Assembly: GCA_050084515.1 (NCBI GenBank)
Contig: CM114275.1
Span: forward strand, 28,148,001-28,212,000
Reading direction: 5' to 3'
Origin: Blasia pusilla
Lineage: Eukaryota > Marchantiophyta > Marchantiopsida > Blasiales
DNA length: 64,000 bases
Within the stretch, counting starts at the first letter, position 1, and each line of letters begins with the position of its first letter. The position numbers and the translations under genes are program-made. Below the pieces are notes generated by a model that did not search any database, was not told where the DNA came from, and was given only the letters and a program-made list of their open reading frames with translations. Positions 33,040 through 48,000 of this stretch are shown here, one piece after another.

Positions 33040-36000
33040 GGTGGACTACATCACGTATCATGGTTTCAGCTTGTTCCAGATGTGGAGTTACACGTGCCAC
33101 ATATGTCGAGGTGTGAATCGAACGAAGAGTTGTCCATCGTCTAAAAATTCCGGAAACATGCCTACCTTCTGACCCCATATTTTTGTTGAAAACATGTCTG
33201 GGACTTACTTGCGACCGCTCAACATTGAATATCAGGATGATTTCTGCTGCGTATGCAAGTCATGTTCTCGCTTCCTCTCTTCAATTTTGAGGGCTGCATG
33301 ATGACTTGATGAGGAATATCATGTTGATTTTTTGCTCAATTTCCGTTATCTTGGTACCCCGAAAAGTTCCATATCTCTCACAAACTAATTGAAGCTCTAC
33401 GCCTCTTACGAACATCTATTGGGTAATAAAAGCGAAAAGTTCAACTCTATTTGTGTTTTCTTTCTTCATAATTGATATCTTATCCTTTTCCTTACCCGTT
33501 CCTCCAGTTTTTAATTGGGTAACGATTTCTTTGTCTCTGTCCCATGGCTATTATCACGGGTTTCCGTGAACTAAAAATTAATTTATTCATCCCATATGTT
33601 CTGCGTCCGCTTTTCTCTCTGTGTGATGTTGACACTGACCTTTACCTAACCCATTACGAAGATAACACATTGTCTCTTGAGGTCCTCATTGCACAGTGGT
33701 CATTACCATACAGCAAATGGGTTGCTACTGGATAAATTCTCCTAAACTCTTTTTACACCCCTTGCATTTAATTATCCACCAGCAACTTGTCTGTTAACAT
33801 CTCTCTACTGCAAGCACTTAGTGCCTGGTGTGAACAAAGTAGGGGTTTCCTGGTCCCACAAGCAATAATAGAAATCTGATCGTGGAGTTAGGTTGCTGCC
33901 CTTCATCCATTGTTGGCAGCCGATGTTGTGAATGGAAAGAACCAGGAGTTTTTGATAACCAATTTTGTTTTTTCTCATCATGATGCCTGGAATCAGTCCA
34001 AGACCATATGGTGGAAGTGGACTAAGTAGATTCCAGGCATCATGATGAGAAAAAAAGAACTTCCACGTTATGACTATAATGATGAGAAATGGTATGACTA
34101 AAATGATAAATGGTGGAAGTGGCCTGAAGCAGTGGATCTTTAGCTGCCTGAAGTGTTTGCTGGAGATACCAGGACTCCAAGGAGAACTGTGGAGCAGGGC
34201 CAAATCTTGGATGAAAATAGTCCTCAAGATTTATTATTTTGAAGAAATTCCCTTCAGGGCCTGAACTGTGGGAGCAAGAGGAGAAATCTTCTTGCTCCCG
34301 GGAATACTGTAACCAAAGCATCCGGAAAGAGTTGAACACCATCAAGAAAGCAACCTAAGCGTTAGTCATTGAGAAGGCACCCCAAAAGTCTCCCGAGAAT
34401 GTGTATCCTGACAAAGCCCACAAACTGTTTTTTGGGGACTGTTTGTCTGGGAAAGTGGCTCAAGTTCAAGTGGAGGACAGGAGCAGTGCCTCAAAGAATA
34501 GCTGCTGTTAACACAGTCAAATTCACATAAATTGCTAGTTTATGTGAGCATTGAGGATGAAACCTCCAGTCACTGTCTGGTGAGTCCTGTGAATTTATAG
34601 GGCAGAGGAATTATCAATGCTAAAATTGCAAAGGTGGCACCATCAGAGTGTCTGTCAGGTTCTGTCGCCTAGATACTCTGCCCAAATCTTGTTCACTGGC
34701 AAATACTGTCTTTTATGGACCCCAATCAAGTAAGGCTGGTAGATTTGTAAAGACGTTCTTGGTTGATACCTGGAGGCCCAGCACCAACACTCTGTACGTC
34801 AAGCACTCATGCTGTATTACAGAATCTCCCTCCTCTCTCTCTCATGATACCGTGCCCGCTTATTTCCCCTCCAACTCTAATTCTCTATAACCTTTGAACC
34901 AAGGTGTGGAGTTTATGTTTGGAAAGGGTATGGGATGCACTATTCAGTGAGTGTAGTCTCCAACTCAGCAAATATTCAAATGTGCTTATAAAGAAAGTGC
35001 GCAAATTTGCACTATGATAGTACCAGATACTCCATTTCTATACTTTTGACAGATGGAGGAGAGTGTAATATACTGATACTCCCAGTAATACTTTGGAGAG
35101 TAGTATCTGTAGTCGATCCTTTTACGGTGTGGGTAGGTTTGTGACTGGGATGATAATCACAACATCTGGTGCAGAAATACTATTGGTTGTTGTTTTGCAA
35201 ATTGAAGGGCTTTGTCAACCGGCCAATTCAGAAGTAGTGGTTGGAGGTGGATATTATTATTGACAGTTAGGGAACATTTCATCTCTGGACTCTTTCTGAG
35301 CTGTTAGCATGTGGAATATAGTTGTCTTTGGCTAAAGAATTTTGGAGTCTCTTGGGTAATGCAATGGTTTTTTATCTTCCAATGTAGGAAAGAGAAGGGT
35401 CGGCAAGATGCAGGCACTATGCCGATTATGATGGCACACATGAGGCTTCAGGATGAAGGCCACCTTAGTGCGTGGACAGTGTCCTCTACCAAGGAGGGAT
35501 CTCTGCAACGCTCTCAAAGTTCAGGTATGTTCTCTTCAGTTCTGATTACTCCAGAGCAGGAAGGTCAAAACTTCTGTCTTCATAAATGATTGTTTTGGTT
35601 GAGCAGGAGCCTGATTTTAACATTCTCTACCTGGATTTAAAGTGTAGTAAAGGGGCCTCTGGTATTTTGGTGGTCTTTTTGAGTACAGATGATCGAGTGA
35701 AGCTATGGATCTTTTTACCTGGTCGGCAGGAAAGTATTACCTCGTCGCTGCATCCCCTGATTACTGGACTCAAAGGTGAGAATTTAAGTTTTTCAATTGA
35801 TGGTGGTACTATGGGTATGAGAAATTATGCACTGTACTTTAGTTCAGAGATCCCAACTTTAATCCTAATATAGATAAGATCAAATGTTACTTTCGGTCAA
35901 AATCAACGCACTTTGGAAGGTGGTGACATTTTCAACTCCAAAAGCTATCATAATGTCCATTTCAAGACGAAGTGGGTTCTGATGCTGAAGTTGTTGCAGT

Positions 36001-39000
36001 CCATAAAACCTGTATGTCAGTTGTAGGAAAGTTTTCATGTGCATTTGTTATGATCAATCGTTTTTGGTGTCACAATGATCCACTCTATATGAGTAATCAC
36101 TCGGAAGGCATGCCTTGACTTGCCAGGATAATGGCTTGACTTAGATATTGAGGTTGTATCAGACTGCAATGACAGTTTCACAAGGTCATATTAGTAGTTG
36201 GTGTATTTTTAGGGTCTCCTAACCGGCAGTGACTATTGTGTGAAAAAGTTGTGGGAACTGGTGTCTGGTGTGCGCCTGGTGACAACGATGAGGTCGGGGA
36301 TGCAGTTACAGAAGCACTTCGCAATCGCCTTGAAAGGTTGTTTCTTGAGTCAGGACCATGGAATAGCTTATTTTGGGTTGGAAGCGTGAAAAATCTGATA
36401 GTTGAGTGCAAATTAGGTGCTGCTCTGAATGCCACTGAGACAGTTTGGAAGAAAATCGCATATATTTCTGCTTGGGTCCACGTATATGTTGCTTCAGTGT
36501 TATATTCATTCATGTGTCTTGTCAGAGTCACCTGCTCAGTGCCCAGAAGGCAGTCATTGATAGTCATTTAGTACTTTCCGATTTGTTTCCTTGGGCTGTT
36601 GATGATTGGCTGCAATAGGATAGCTCTAGACCATGAAAATTAGGCAAGGGCTCCATTAGGAGCTTGGAGATTTGTTCTGTTTTATGAATTTAAACTGGGA
36701 TCCCCTTACGTGTAGGTGTTGCTCTACATTAGTCAACCAGATCAAAGAAAGAGACTTAATGGTTCTTTGGAAAGTGCAAATTGGTTCATGTTGGATATAT
36801 CATTGTGGAAATAGCATTTCTATTCATGATCTGGGATATTAGTTTCGCTTGATAATTTCCAAGAGATCCTGATGGCCATCTGGAATATGCTGCTTCTTGT
36901 ACTAATTGGAGATTTGTTCATGCAGAGCTCTGAGAAGTTTTTCCTATGTTCGGTTTGGGGATGTATTTGTGAAATGCAGGCGACATGGTGTCCTTGAGTC
37001 AAGGTAACAATTTCACTGGTTATTGAGATTTGTATGCGCAACTCTTCCATGGCTTGGACATGAATCTACATCTCAATCTCTATGGCACTAGCAATTTTTG
37101 TCAGGAACTGGAAAGGGTTTAGTTGGAGTGAGGATTCAACATTGAACCTTAATTAAGTACTTCAAAGGGTTCCTATTTCTATACTTCTGGACTAGATTCA
37201 TAACACCCTGTCAGCACGTCAATGGTTTGTGGTTAAGTAGATTCTAGGTTTGGTGCATGCTAAGTTCTGGCTTGTGATTAGTGCTAGAGAAGCTTATGCA
37301 AACTGCTTAGATTGGTCATTTCTGATGTGACAGGAAGGTCCTACCAACTTGTGAACTGATGTTTATGGGAAGTGAAGATGCCCTGTTTGTGCATGTCATA
37401 GTGCGCAGAAAGTGAGTAGCAAATCCAACTCTATCATGGTTTGCTCTCTAGTCAGTTGGCCATGTGGTAAAATTATAGTATGACTGATGAAGTTACAGTT
37501 GGTCGTTCAGTGGAGTATAGTTCCCTGGAGATTTGCTTCCTTTTTATTGGAATGAAATTGGAGGGGTGGTCTCTAAATAAATTTGATCATCGTGGGGGTT
37601 TTCCAGATCTGAAAATTTCAGTGATTAGTAAATTTGCAGTAGATGGTAAACTTTGGAGAATATCTCAACACGAACATAATTTGAGGATGTATACAACTAT
37701 GTCCCTTCGTTTCTAGATTGCTTCTTATTTTCAACTAGTCTGCTTGCAATGGCTTTCTTTGACCTGAATGTGAAAAGCCCCTCTGAGTTTTCGGTCTTCA
37801 TACGATTCTAATGAACCATTTCTTCATTTTGTGAAACCATAGGAGAGTGAGACTGCTGGCTGCAAATGACATGCAGTGGGCACTTGCACATCAACATAAC
37901 AAGGATCATTCGATGGAAAGTGGTCTAACAGGTACTTGCAGTCACTTGCTTCTTGTACAAAGAGTGGCCATAATTCTTATTCAGTAATCTACATGAACTG
38001 TCTTGGTGATGAGGTACTAAGACAGTTCATTGTTTAGAAAGAAAGTTGTGCGGTGACTAGCTTGATGTGTGGGCAAGAGTAGTATTGAAGGTCAACACCA
38101 AATGGCACCCACAAGTACAAGTTCATGGTTTAGAAGAGAGAAATTGTAGTCAATTTCAATTTCATTTATTGTCAACAAATCAAAAGAACGGTTTTTGCAG
38201 TGGCAGTGGCGCCATATGGTTCGAGTGGTCGACTCACTGGATGTTGCCCTGGTGATCTTGTCAGTCAATTGTACCGGAGGTAAGTTTCTCATCTGAAAGT
38301 ATGCTAAGGTTTAGGGTGACCTCTCATCTGGAAGTATGCTAGGAAGTACTGATGAGGTGTTATAAATATAAAGACTTCTGATTTTCTATTATCAGGAGTA
38401 CATCCACATGGTTATTTTGAATGGTGGATCTTCTAGAGCCTTGTATGATTTTGTGGGAGAGAATGATGTGAAGTTCACAATTGGCACGTATGAAAGAAGT
38501 AGATACTCTCCGTCTTGGCACTGGAGTGGTGTTATTTCTTCTCTGGAAATTTAATATAAGAGAATGAATGAATAGATTTATTGTCCACGGGGACCCCACA
38601 GGGCCATGGGACTTAGTATTGAGACTTAACAACAATTTTGGAGAGAGAGCAAGCACCAGCGAGGGCCTAAGGGGTCCTCAGAGCCAGGTGAGTGTCCCTG
38701 GTCTTCACACAACTATGCAAGAATTTAGCAATCTGAGTCTGATTCTGCCTAGTCATGAACGGGAGGACCCTGGGAGCTAGGTGAACAAAGAGATCCGGGA
38801 AGTCAAGCGTAATGTGATCGTGAAAGGTGCAGTCGAAGAGGTAGTGATGTTCATCATCAACACGCCCCGATTTGCAAAATCTACATAATCTGTCCTCCCT
38901 TTTCTTCTGTGAGAATTTTCCTTTCTCAATCTCCAGGTCAGTAGAGCCACATCTGAATGTCGCTAATGTATGACATAACTTAGTGGGAATGGGGGCAGAG

Positions 39001-42000
39001 AAATAGGAGGCTTGCTGCATGGATCTGCAGTTGTTCATGAGGGTGTGGTAGCGCCTCATTCTTTCACCATTTTTGTGAGAGGAATTCCCCCTGCTTTCCC
39101 AGAGACGCTGGTGTCGGCCCCAGTTGATGGCAATGTAGTTGTTGTGTAATTGTTCAGCAAGGTCCTGGTGGGTGGCCGTAGGCAGGTCACCGATGGATAT
39201 TCCCCATTTCATGAGCCACTCCGTGCAGTCATAGTACCAATTTTTAGCCCCAAGGGTGGCACTACTTTTTGAAACCACATAGGCCCTGGCAGATAGACGA
39301 TTGGTATTGTCCTCGCAGATATCCTCAAGGTGTTGGAGAAATGTGATCAGATTTTTAACATCATGGATCTCCATTGGTGCCTCCCCAAACTCAGAGAGTA
39401 AGGTCAAGTAGCTGAAGGTTGGAGGTTATCTAGCTCTCACCTTTAGAGCTACTATGTTACAAAGCCTATCCATCGACACAGTCTTCATGCATTAGTTCTT
39501 CTTTGTCAATTTTGTGAGGCATTGTCTCAACAGTCTCTCAGATTGTTGGGATTCCCATCTCATTAAAATCACATTCTATAAGCCCCTGTTGTGATTCTTA
39601 TAACTTCACCTACAAGCTCCTACAAATTCTTTTCTCCCTGCTCCTACCTCCTTTTCAGTTCTGAACATTGAGATTCTCTAATCTCAAAGATCTGAGTCGT
39701 CAAGTTGCCAAGCAAGGAGCGAAGGACTGGCTGTGCACAAGGAGGAATAAGTGTTATTACATGTGAAAGCTGTCATTTTCTTCTTTCTTATAAGTAAGTG
39801 TCTAGGTATGGTGTATTACTCACTGTCAGGGATGGGTATAGAGCCAATTGGTGACTCGGGGTGAACCAATTTTTGATTTTGATAGCAGATTCTAGACTCC
39901 CCTTATGTGGGGTTTCTTGTTGCACAGAATCAAGCATCAACGTACACTGGGTTTTCAAGGAAATTCTTGATTAGCCAACTCCTCTTGAGAAATCAATCCT
40001 GTTGTACTATATCTCTGGTGTTCAGTGTTCTGATACATCTTGCTCTTTTAAAATACTTGCACATGGAGTCTCCTTGGCACCCAAGGTGTCTAGGTGGATG
40101 AGAAATGAACGGGCTTTCACATAACCTGAATGTAAAGGGCAAAATTTGATTGACTTCAATGTTTCCAATTCCACCTATAGAAGGATGTCCTGCCTGAGGT
40201 CGCACTGTGTTCCCATATGGAGCAAAATACCTCGTTACAGTGGTTATGATTTCTTTTCCCTGCAATGGAGAAATCACTTAGCCTTTCACTGTACCTCTTC
40301 AAGAGGTCATTGAGAAGTATACACAACTTCAACAACTTTCAGCTGGCTGTCAACACTTGAAAACGGCAGAATTTTTGGTGTTCTTATTTGTACTCAGATT
40401 TGATCAAGTGTTTAGGGTGTGTCATTGGGGATGAAGATAGTTCGAGTAGAATACGCATAGCAGAGGATTTGAACCATTCCAATTTTTTTGTTCTGCTTTG
40501 TTCTGCCTCCTCATCCCAGACCTTAGGGCTGCACATACCCTATTAGTCAGAGTGGGCTCAAGGGTGTTGGAATCTTGATTCCTGACAACCCATACTTTCC
40601 AAAAATTTTCTCGGTTATCAAAGAGTGCGGAGCAACACACATAGAAATAAAATGAATGAACAGACATCGGAAGTTGGGCTTCAGGATTCCTTGTTGTCTT
40701 TCATTGAACTTTCAAATTGTAAGTAACCCATCTACTTGAAAGACTCGAGACAATATTTTCCAACTCTTTTCTAATCAGAGAAAAGTTTGGAGCAACTTGC
40801 CCTGGTTAGAGAATTTTGTTGATTTTTTTATGTGTTTTCCTTTTTAATAATATTGTGTTGCAGCTGGTTTAAGAACAGCACGGCTGTAACCTTGGCTCAG
40901 GGTGAAGGCCTGCAGATTCTGGGCTGGCTCGAACTACAAGCTGATTCCGCCAGTGCTGCCAATGCTGGTGCTGTTGCAGCAAGCTGCAGGCTTTTACTGC
41001 TTCATCACTACCTTTCCGCGTGGTGTCTTCATCATCATCGATCAATGGAGGAGGTGCAGTTCAGTCATGCTACGCTGAGGTATGGGTGGGTCAGGGGCAT
41101 TCTAAGCCTGTAGAGACAGGCCTTGTTGGTTCAAGCCCGGGGGAGACCAGCACCTCACAAGGCCATGGTGATCCCTCCTTGGATCAGGCACGTGAGGCAG
41201 ATGGTGAGGGCCAAGTTAAAAGTGCAGAGGATGCAAAGGGAGATGGGAAGGTTCTAATTTACCCCATGGAGGCTGTTTTGGCTCCTGTGCTGCCACCTGT
41301 ACCAGCCCGCACTTATTTGCGAAGGTATGCTCGTAGAAATCCTTCTGCAAATTTGTTTTCTCATATCTTATGATTAGGAAAGATGCTATATACTTCTAGT
41401 GTAGGTGTGGGTTGTGTCCTAGTCTTGATTTGCTGACAGAGACACCAGTTTTTGTCAGCAAACCAGAAGATAGTCTGCAATAGCTTCCACCATAGCAGCA
41501 AAAGGAAGCCTGATGCCGAATCTCAGATCTGCTTTTTTACTCAAAAGAATGCTCATATTGGAATGTTTGATGTCCTTTCTAAGGAATGGTGGTTTGCATA
41601 CTTTCTGGCTTGAACAGATGCTGGTTGCAAGAGTGGGCTGGGACCCATTGGCTAGAGGATAGCGCAGTACCGAGTTTAAACTGGTATGTGAAAAACTTGG
41701 AGCTAATGATGGGACATGCATGCGTCAGTTATTACTGTATACTTTCTAGATCCAGGAAACACTGATAATTGGAGGCTCATAAAAGTAGTGAAAGCTGAAG
41801 AATACTAGCAATTTTTGCAGGAATAGAACAAACACTATCAAGGAGAAGTCCCAAAATTTGGTCGTTGGGGCAAATGGTGGACAATTGCTAAACAGTAGCA
41901 GCAGCACTAGCAGCAGTAGCAGTGGGAGTGGTGGGAGCAGTATCAAGAGTAGCAGCAGTCGTGGGAGCAGCTCCAGCACGAGTGGCAGTAGCAGCTCAAG

Positions 42001-45000
42001 TGGGAGTGAAATTGGGACTGTCGAAGGAGATATTTATGCTGATGCTGACTCCCTTGGAAGCAAAGCAATAAATATGGTAGGTAGGCGCTCCTTCAAGCGT
42101 TATTCAGGGACAATCTTGTGGAACCCAGATCTGAATGTTGATGTTGCTGCAGGCAACTCGGTAAGGTTGTGTTAGATTCTTTCCTCTTACTTGTATTGGA
42201 TCAATCATCCTATCGACGCGATTAAGGGTAACATCTGGTACACGTATATTTTGTACTTCTCATTCATGGTATGATTCCACTGCCATGTCATGTATTGATG
42301 CCCCATTAAATGTGGGTGGGCTGGATCTCGTAGCCAGCTACCTTTTGTTGTTGTATTATGTTTGTTGTATTGTGAAGGCCATATGTTGCTGGTTTTGAGT
42401 GGTTGGGTGATGGATGTATTAGATATGTCATTGGTTTCGAATGTTTGCGTGACACTGAATAGGTTTGTGCAAGTATATTGCAGGGATCAAAACGTAATCG
42501 AGGAAAGGTGACTGGATTGTCTGGAGAACCATCTGCCAAAGTAGCGAAAAGAAGTACAAGCCCAGGTGGGGAAGTGCCTGGCCTTTTGGATGAAGAAGGA
42601 AATGCTGGGGGCAGAAAGGGATCAGGTACTTTGAGTGAGCTAAATGTGCAAGGGTCTTTGAATATGGGTAGTGTTGCCACGCCAAGAGGTGCTGGGAGTC
42701 AAGTTGGAACACCATGGGACTGGGCAGATGAAGGAATGGGCCTGGACATGGGGATGGAGATGCAAACGGATGCAGATATTCTTGCTGAGTTCGGTGACTT
42801 CGGTGATTTTTTTGAAGATGATGTTTTAGGCTTTGGAGAGGTAAGACTCATCTTGGGTGACTTGATTATGGTTTATGTGTTGTTTTCAAGCAGAGATTGT
42901 GTCTTTCTTGACTTTTTACTTGTTGATATGTCTCTGATATGCTGATGTTTGTGTCCAGCCTCCAGGTACTGCGGAATCACAGTCAGTGATATTTTCACTT
43001 GGCGATTCAGGCGAAGGAGTGAACACACCTGGTACCATTTCCATGGATGGACCAGATCCTATGTTACTGCCTATTTTAGACTTTCCCACTTTGGAAGGCT
43101 TTGGCCAACAGTCAATCTTGTCAATGAAGGAGGAGAATATACGAGGCGCAAGAGTTACCCAAACTGAGAGCTTACAACCTAAAACCACTGGGCACTTGTC
43201 ACCTCCTACTGTGCCAGCAGTCATGAGTGTGGATCCCTTGGCAAAGGCTGAAGCTTTACTCCTTTTTCCACCAGGTTATGCTCCGGTGGAGTTACCAACA
43301 GTTGAGGAGACTTTACCCTCATTGAGTTATGTTCCTGAAGCTCGTAAACGTTGTGGAGAGCCCACTAGCAAAGAAGTCTATGTTTATGGTGCCACACCTC
43401 CAGTTTCTCGTCTCGAAGGTTCAGGGAATACAGTAGATCAAGTAAGTGATCTGTCTCATGATGAATTAGGGGATGGAGTACTGACTGATGCAAGTGCAGA
43501 ATATACAGGTGCTTTGACTGGGCAACTTGTACAAAATTTGGCTCTGCCAGTTGTAGATTCTTCAGGTGATGGTATGGTGACAAAGGAAATGAGATATCCG
43601 CCCCATCAGGTTGTGAAAGAGTTAGGACTAGTTAACAATGGCACATGCGTTCAGGGGTCTTCACCTCTAGAAGATGGATTACACAAATGTCTCTCTTCTT
43701 CCTCCAATATTGACATCAGAATCTGTGCTTCCTCTAAGTCAGCAACTCCTGCGTTAGCCACAGAGCTAGAGTGTGCTCTGCTGCAAGTGTCAATGCTCTC
43801 TTCCATAGATGATTCTTCTGGGTCATGCAGTGGGACTCGGACAACTTCTACACCACCAGGGTCTGTGTGTTTCAAATTACCTTCGGGGATTCCAAAGGAC
43901 AACAACTTGGAGTTATCTCAGAATCAGGTGGATCAATCAGGGAGAATATCTTCAAAACCTCCTCATGCACAGAAAAAAAAATCACTTCCTTCAAGGATTG
44001 CTGGAGATACAGATGAGGATTTGCAAGATGGACCCAGGGCTGCTCAGGTTGGTGTTTGGCGTCCTGTCCAAGCACCTAAGCCACAAAAAGTGGGAAATGC
44101 TGCTGCTGACTCAAGGATTGGGTTGAGTTCAGCCTCTCCTGAGACAGCAAATGTAGGATCTGATGGAGGTGTCATTTTGGCTGGATCAAAGCTGAGTAAC
44201 TGGCAAGTCATGATTGATGCAATTCCACTTTTGGCACAGCAGGCAGCAGTTGCCTCTGACATCGCACTGGATGGAGAGTGTGGTGATGGCCCTCTTGGAT
44301 GGCTTGCCTTTCAGGAACAGCAGAAGCACCAATGTGCTTGTGGACCAGGCTTGAGTCATACTGGTTGTGGTGGGATGTTTTCTATACGCCACTGCCTTGA
44401 TGATGCAGGTGTTGAGTATATTGATCCCTTGGCAGCTGAGGTGATCATCTTATCCTCTTCAAGATATTGTTGAAATTGAAGTTATGTGCTAAAGTATCGC
44501 ACTAGTCTAGTATGGACTAAAGTCGATTCCTCCTTTCTTGTATTTCTAAATTTTCTGTTTTATATGTCACTAAATTGAGAGGTTGTGAACTATCTGGATA
44601 CAAGGCGATCAGGGACTAGAAGATATGGAGCCTCTTTTCCTGGATTAAGAAGATATCTAGTCTATATTCTAGGGCAAAAATAGGGTTAGATGGAGTAAAA
44701 AGAGTGCATGAATGTTACACCTATATGGTTACTCTCTCAACTGGTCAATTTGTGGAGTAGTGACTTGTCAGTGCAAATTGCCTCCTTCATCGTATTATCT
44801 GAGCCTAGAGCTACGTGAGGTTCAGAGTAGAGGTGAGCTTCATCATATGCAGCATATGCTTGACACTACATAGCTTTGCAGTGAGCATCTGGCCTCACCT
44901 TCACGTTGGAAGGTTGATCTGGTGCAATCTTGGCCCCATACACAGGGGCTGCCATGTTATTAGAATTTCTGTTGTGCTATCTATGGAGAATTTTGAAATC

Positions 45001-48000
45001 ATGGAATTCTGCTTCCTAAGTTGTGCAACCCAACTCCAACTTTTTACAGATAAAACTAAGAAGGGAAAGCCAAGATTTTTGTGTAAGCGTATTTCAGTCA
45101 TCACATCAAATTTATCTTTGGAGGGTGTACTTTGAGTGATGGGTTTAGGAGCTATCTGGCTTAGTCATTACTGAATCTAACAGTTGTGCTGCTTTCCATC
45201 AGGTATCACCAGCGACTGTTGCCAACCTTCTTCAGTCAGATTTTCGTATTGCAGTTGCTGCAGCGTTTGGCGAAGGAAACACAGATGGTCCTTTGACCGT
45301 GACAGATTGGTGCCGTGGTAGAGTGCAAGGTGATTTTTGTGGGAGTGCATCTGGTGATTCAAAGGAAGGTATGAGCACCATCACTATTGCAGTTGGAGAG
45401 CCCATCACTCCACCACAATGCAATGCTGGAAATGCAGGAGTGCTGAAAATCAGTTCAGGACAGGATGATCTTGAGCTGCGAAGATCCAGCAATAATCGGA
45501 CTTTGGAGTCATTATCAGATCAGACACGTGGAGATGAGCAAAGGCGCTCCGTAGAAGAGCCAGGAACGAATGACTCAGACTTGCAGTTCAATAATAACAG
45601 TAATGGGGCAACAATGGTTGCCCTGCCAGTTCCTGGGGTGCTTGTAGGGTATGTTCACATCTGCTGAGTCTTGTTTATACTGCAGACACTAGCTAGGAGT
45701 AAAATATATGGTGGATATGATCTACTTATATATCATTGTGCAAGCGAAGTTGAGGTTTGGATGGTGTGTGGGGTCCAAATTTGGTGGATTTTTTACTCCA
45801 TGCGCTTGAAAGACTCTTGCTTATGGTCTTTGGGCTTCAAGAATGTTTATTTACTCTTAATAAATTGGTTGAGTTCAGGTATCAGGAGGATTGGCTCAAA
45901 ACATCACCAAATGTTCTCCGCTTGTGGGAGAAGGCTCCTTTGGAACCATATGCCCCTCCAAAGCCGGTAAGTGAAAGCTGAAATATGGCTTTACAGTGCC
46001 TCTAATACTTCTTCACTGATGTTTGTACCCTCATGAATCTAAAAGAAATGATCACTGCACGATATATCATTGCGGTAACCTAAGACTGAATTTGTGGTGT
46101 TTGGGTTCTATTGTAAGGAAGGAAACAATTTTCTGTTCCTATGATACTGTAATTGTCTTTGAGTGCAAGTGACAGCTTGATCTTTTGTGTCTTACAGGTC
46201 AGCTACTACGTCCTTTGTCTTGGTCTGGAGCCTTTAATTACTGCTGCAAGTGATTTCTTCCAGCAGCTCAGTTCAGGTATTTCTCCTGATTTACTCTGCC
46301 TTCATTTTTATCTGAGGACTTTAGAGTCTATGGTTTAGTAGTATAGTTTACACATAATTATACAATTTTTTGCACTTTTTTAACATGTTTCAGAGATTTG
46401 GTGTACATTTAGCTTGTAGATTAGGGCTGCTCAATGCAGTGTGGCCGTTTAGGAGTCGTTGAAAAGAGTTATGATGGAAGGTAGTTAGCTTTGCACATCG
46501 CCGTAACTTTAGAAAAGGCTGGTCAAGGGATGTGTTCCCTGTGATTCATAAACAGAGGCTGCAGGCGAACAGGGGTAATGGGGGCTGCATTAAGCCCCAA
46601 TTTCCACTCACTGCAAAACCCTGCAAGGGCTGCAGACAAGGCCACCCTGTTGAGCTTGCCAGCTCTGAGGTGCCCTATTTTTCCTGTTTGATCAGATCGA
46701 CCTAGTGAGCTTTGATTTCACATATTGAAGATGTGGAAGTCTCACTGTCAGGATTTAAAGAAGTGGAGTTCAGTTTTTGGGTAAGATATCCAACATAATG
46801 TAGGAAGAGCTAATACTCAGTCCTGTTGATATTCTTTTGTAGTATATGAAGCATGCAGGTTGGGATCCCATATGCCGGCTGGTACTTCAGGTGTAACAAG
46901 TATAGCTGGTGGATCAAAGCGGACTTTACCTGGATTTATGATTGTGGACTGTCCTGAATCTGTCCAAACAAGTTCTTCAAGTTCTTTGATGGGTGACTTC
47001 ATGGTGAATATGGAGGGCGTCTGGAATTTCGGTGACTTCCGAAAGGCCCTAACAAGGGTGTGCAAGGCTGTTCCAGTTTGCTCAAGTCCAATCAATTCTC
47101 AGAGAGATCTAGAACAAGGGCAAAGTGTGGTAATTTCTCTGCTCAATCATCTCCATAGCATGATTCTTCTATTTTTGTCTTGTTGACTATTTTTCCACAA
47201 TTTCTTCAATTCTTCTGGACTTAATTGTAGCGGGGGGTGGTTGGAAAACGTATTTAGAGCTGACTTAGTCCTATTATTTGCAGGTCGTATATGTCATTTC
47301 TCCATCTTCTGAACCAGTGGAATTGCTACAAATTATGTTGGATGCTTCTCAATGTCTGGGATCTTCTTCATCCGAAAAAGACAAAAGGGTTACCAGTTTT
47401 AATCAACCTGGTGGTACGGGAGTTGAAGAATCCAGCATGGCACCGATTGTTGGGTTTTCCACATCTCGCCTAGTTTTGCAGGTGTTGCCGGCAGAGACTG
47501 TCATGAAGGCTAGTGGTACTCTTGCCAGTGAATTAGATATACTCAAGGAAGTGGCATTTGGTGTTTATAGTAAAGCTCGTCGTATTCAACGGAAGGTAGT
47601 GCTCCCTGAAAATGCACCACCCCCTCTCTCATCCTCTCGAGTTCGCTCAGGGATCATGCTGAGTGGCTCTACAATGCCTGGCATGTGGAAAGATTGCAAT
47701 AATGTTAGAAGCAGTGGAGTAAATATGGGGCTTGACTCTGGTTCACTTCGAAACAGCTGGGAGGGTGGTTGGCAGTCATCAACATCCAGGTTTGGTGACT
47801 CAACTGGTGCAGATGGAGGAGCTCTGGCAGGCGATGGTCACATCAGCCAGGATTCCACCCGATTCTTGTATGAGCCTCTGTTCATTTTAGCAGAACCTGG
47901 GTCACCTGATCATGGTGTGAACAATCAATCAATGCGTTCTGGTAAGGATGCAACAAGATCTTCTGTGGAGGAAGCAACTGGAAGTACATCAGGGCTAACC

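Noticed and set aside
38667-39407. Possible separate host gene inside MED13
   Set aside because: The zinc-binding C-terminal wording and simple-repeat tail point to a truncated LINE.
43651-44392. Antisense frames across the big MED13 exon
   Set aside because: Overlap a 1482-base exon with in-phase junctions and MED13 similarity on the plus strand.
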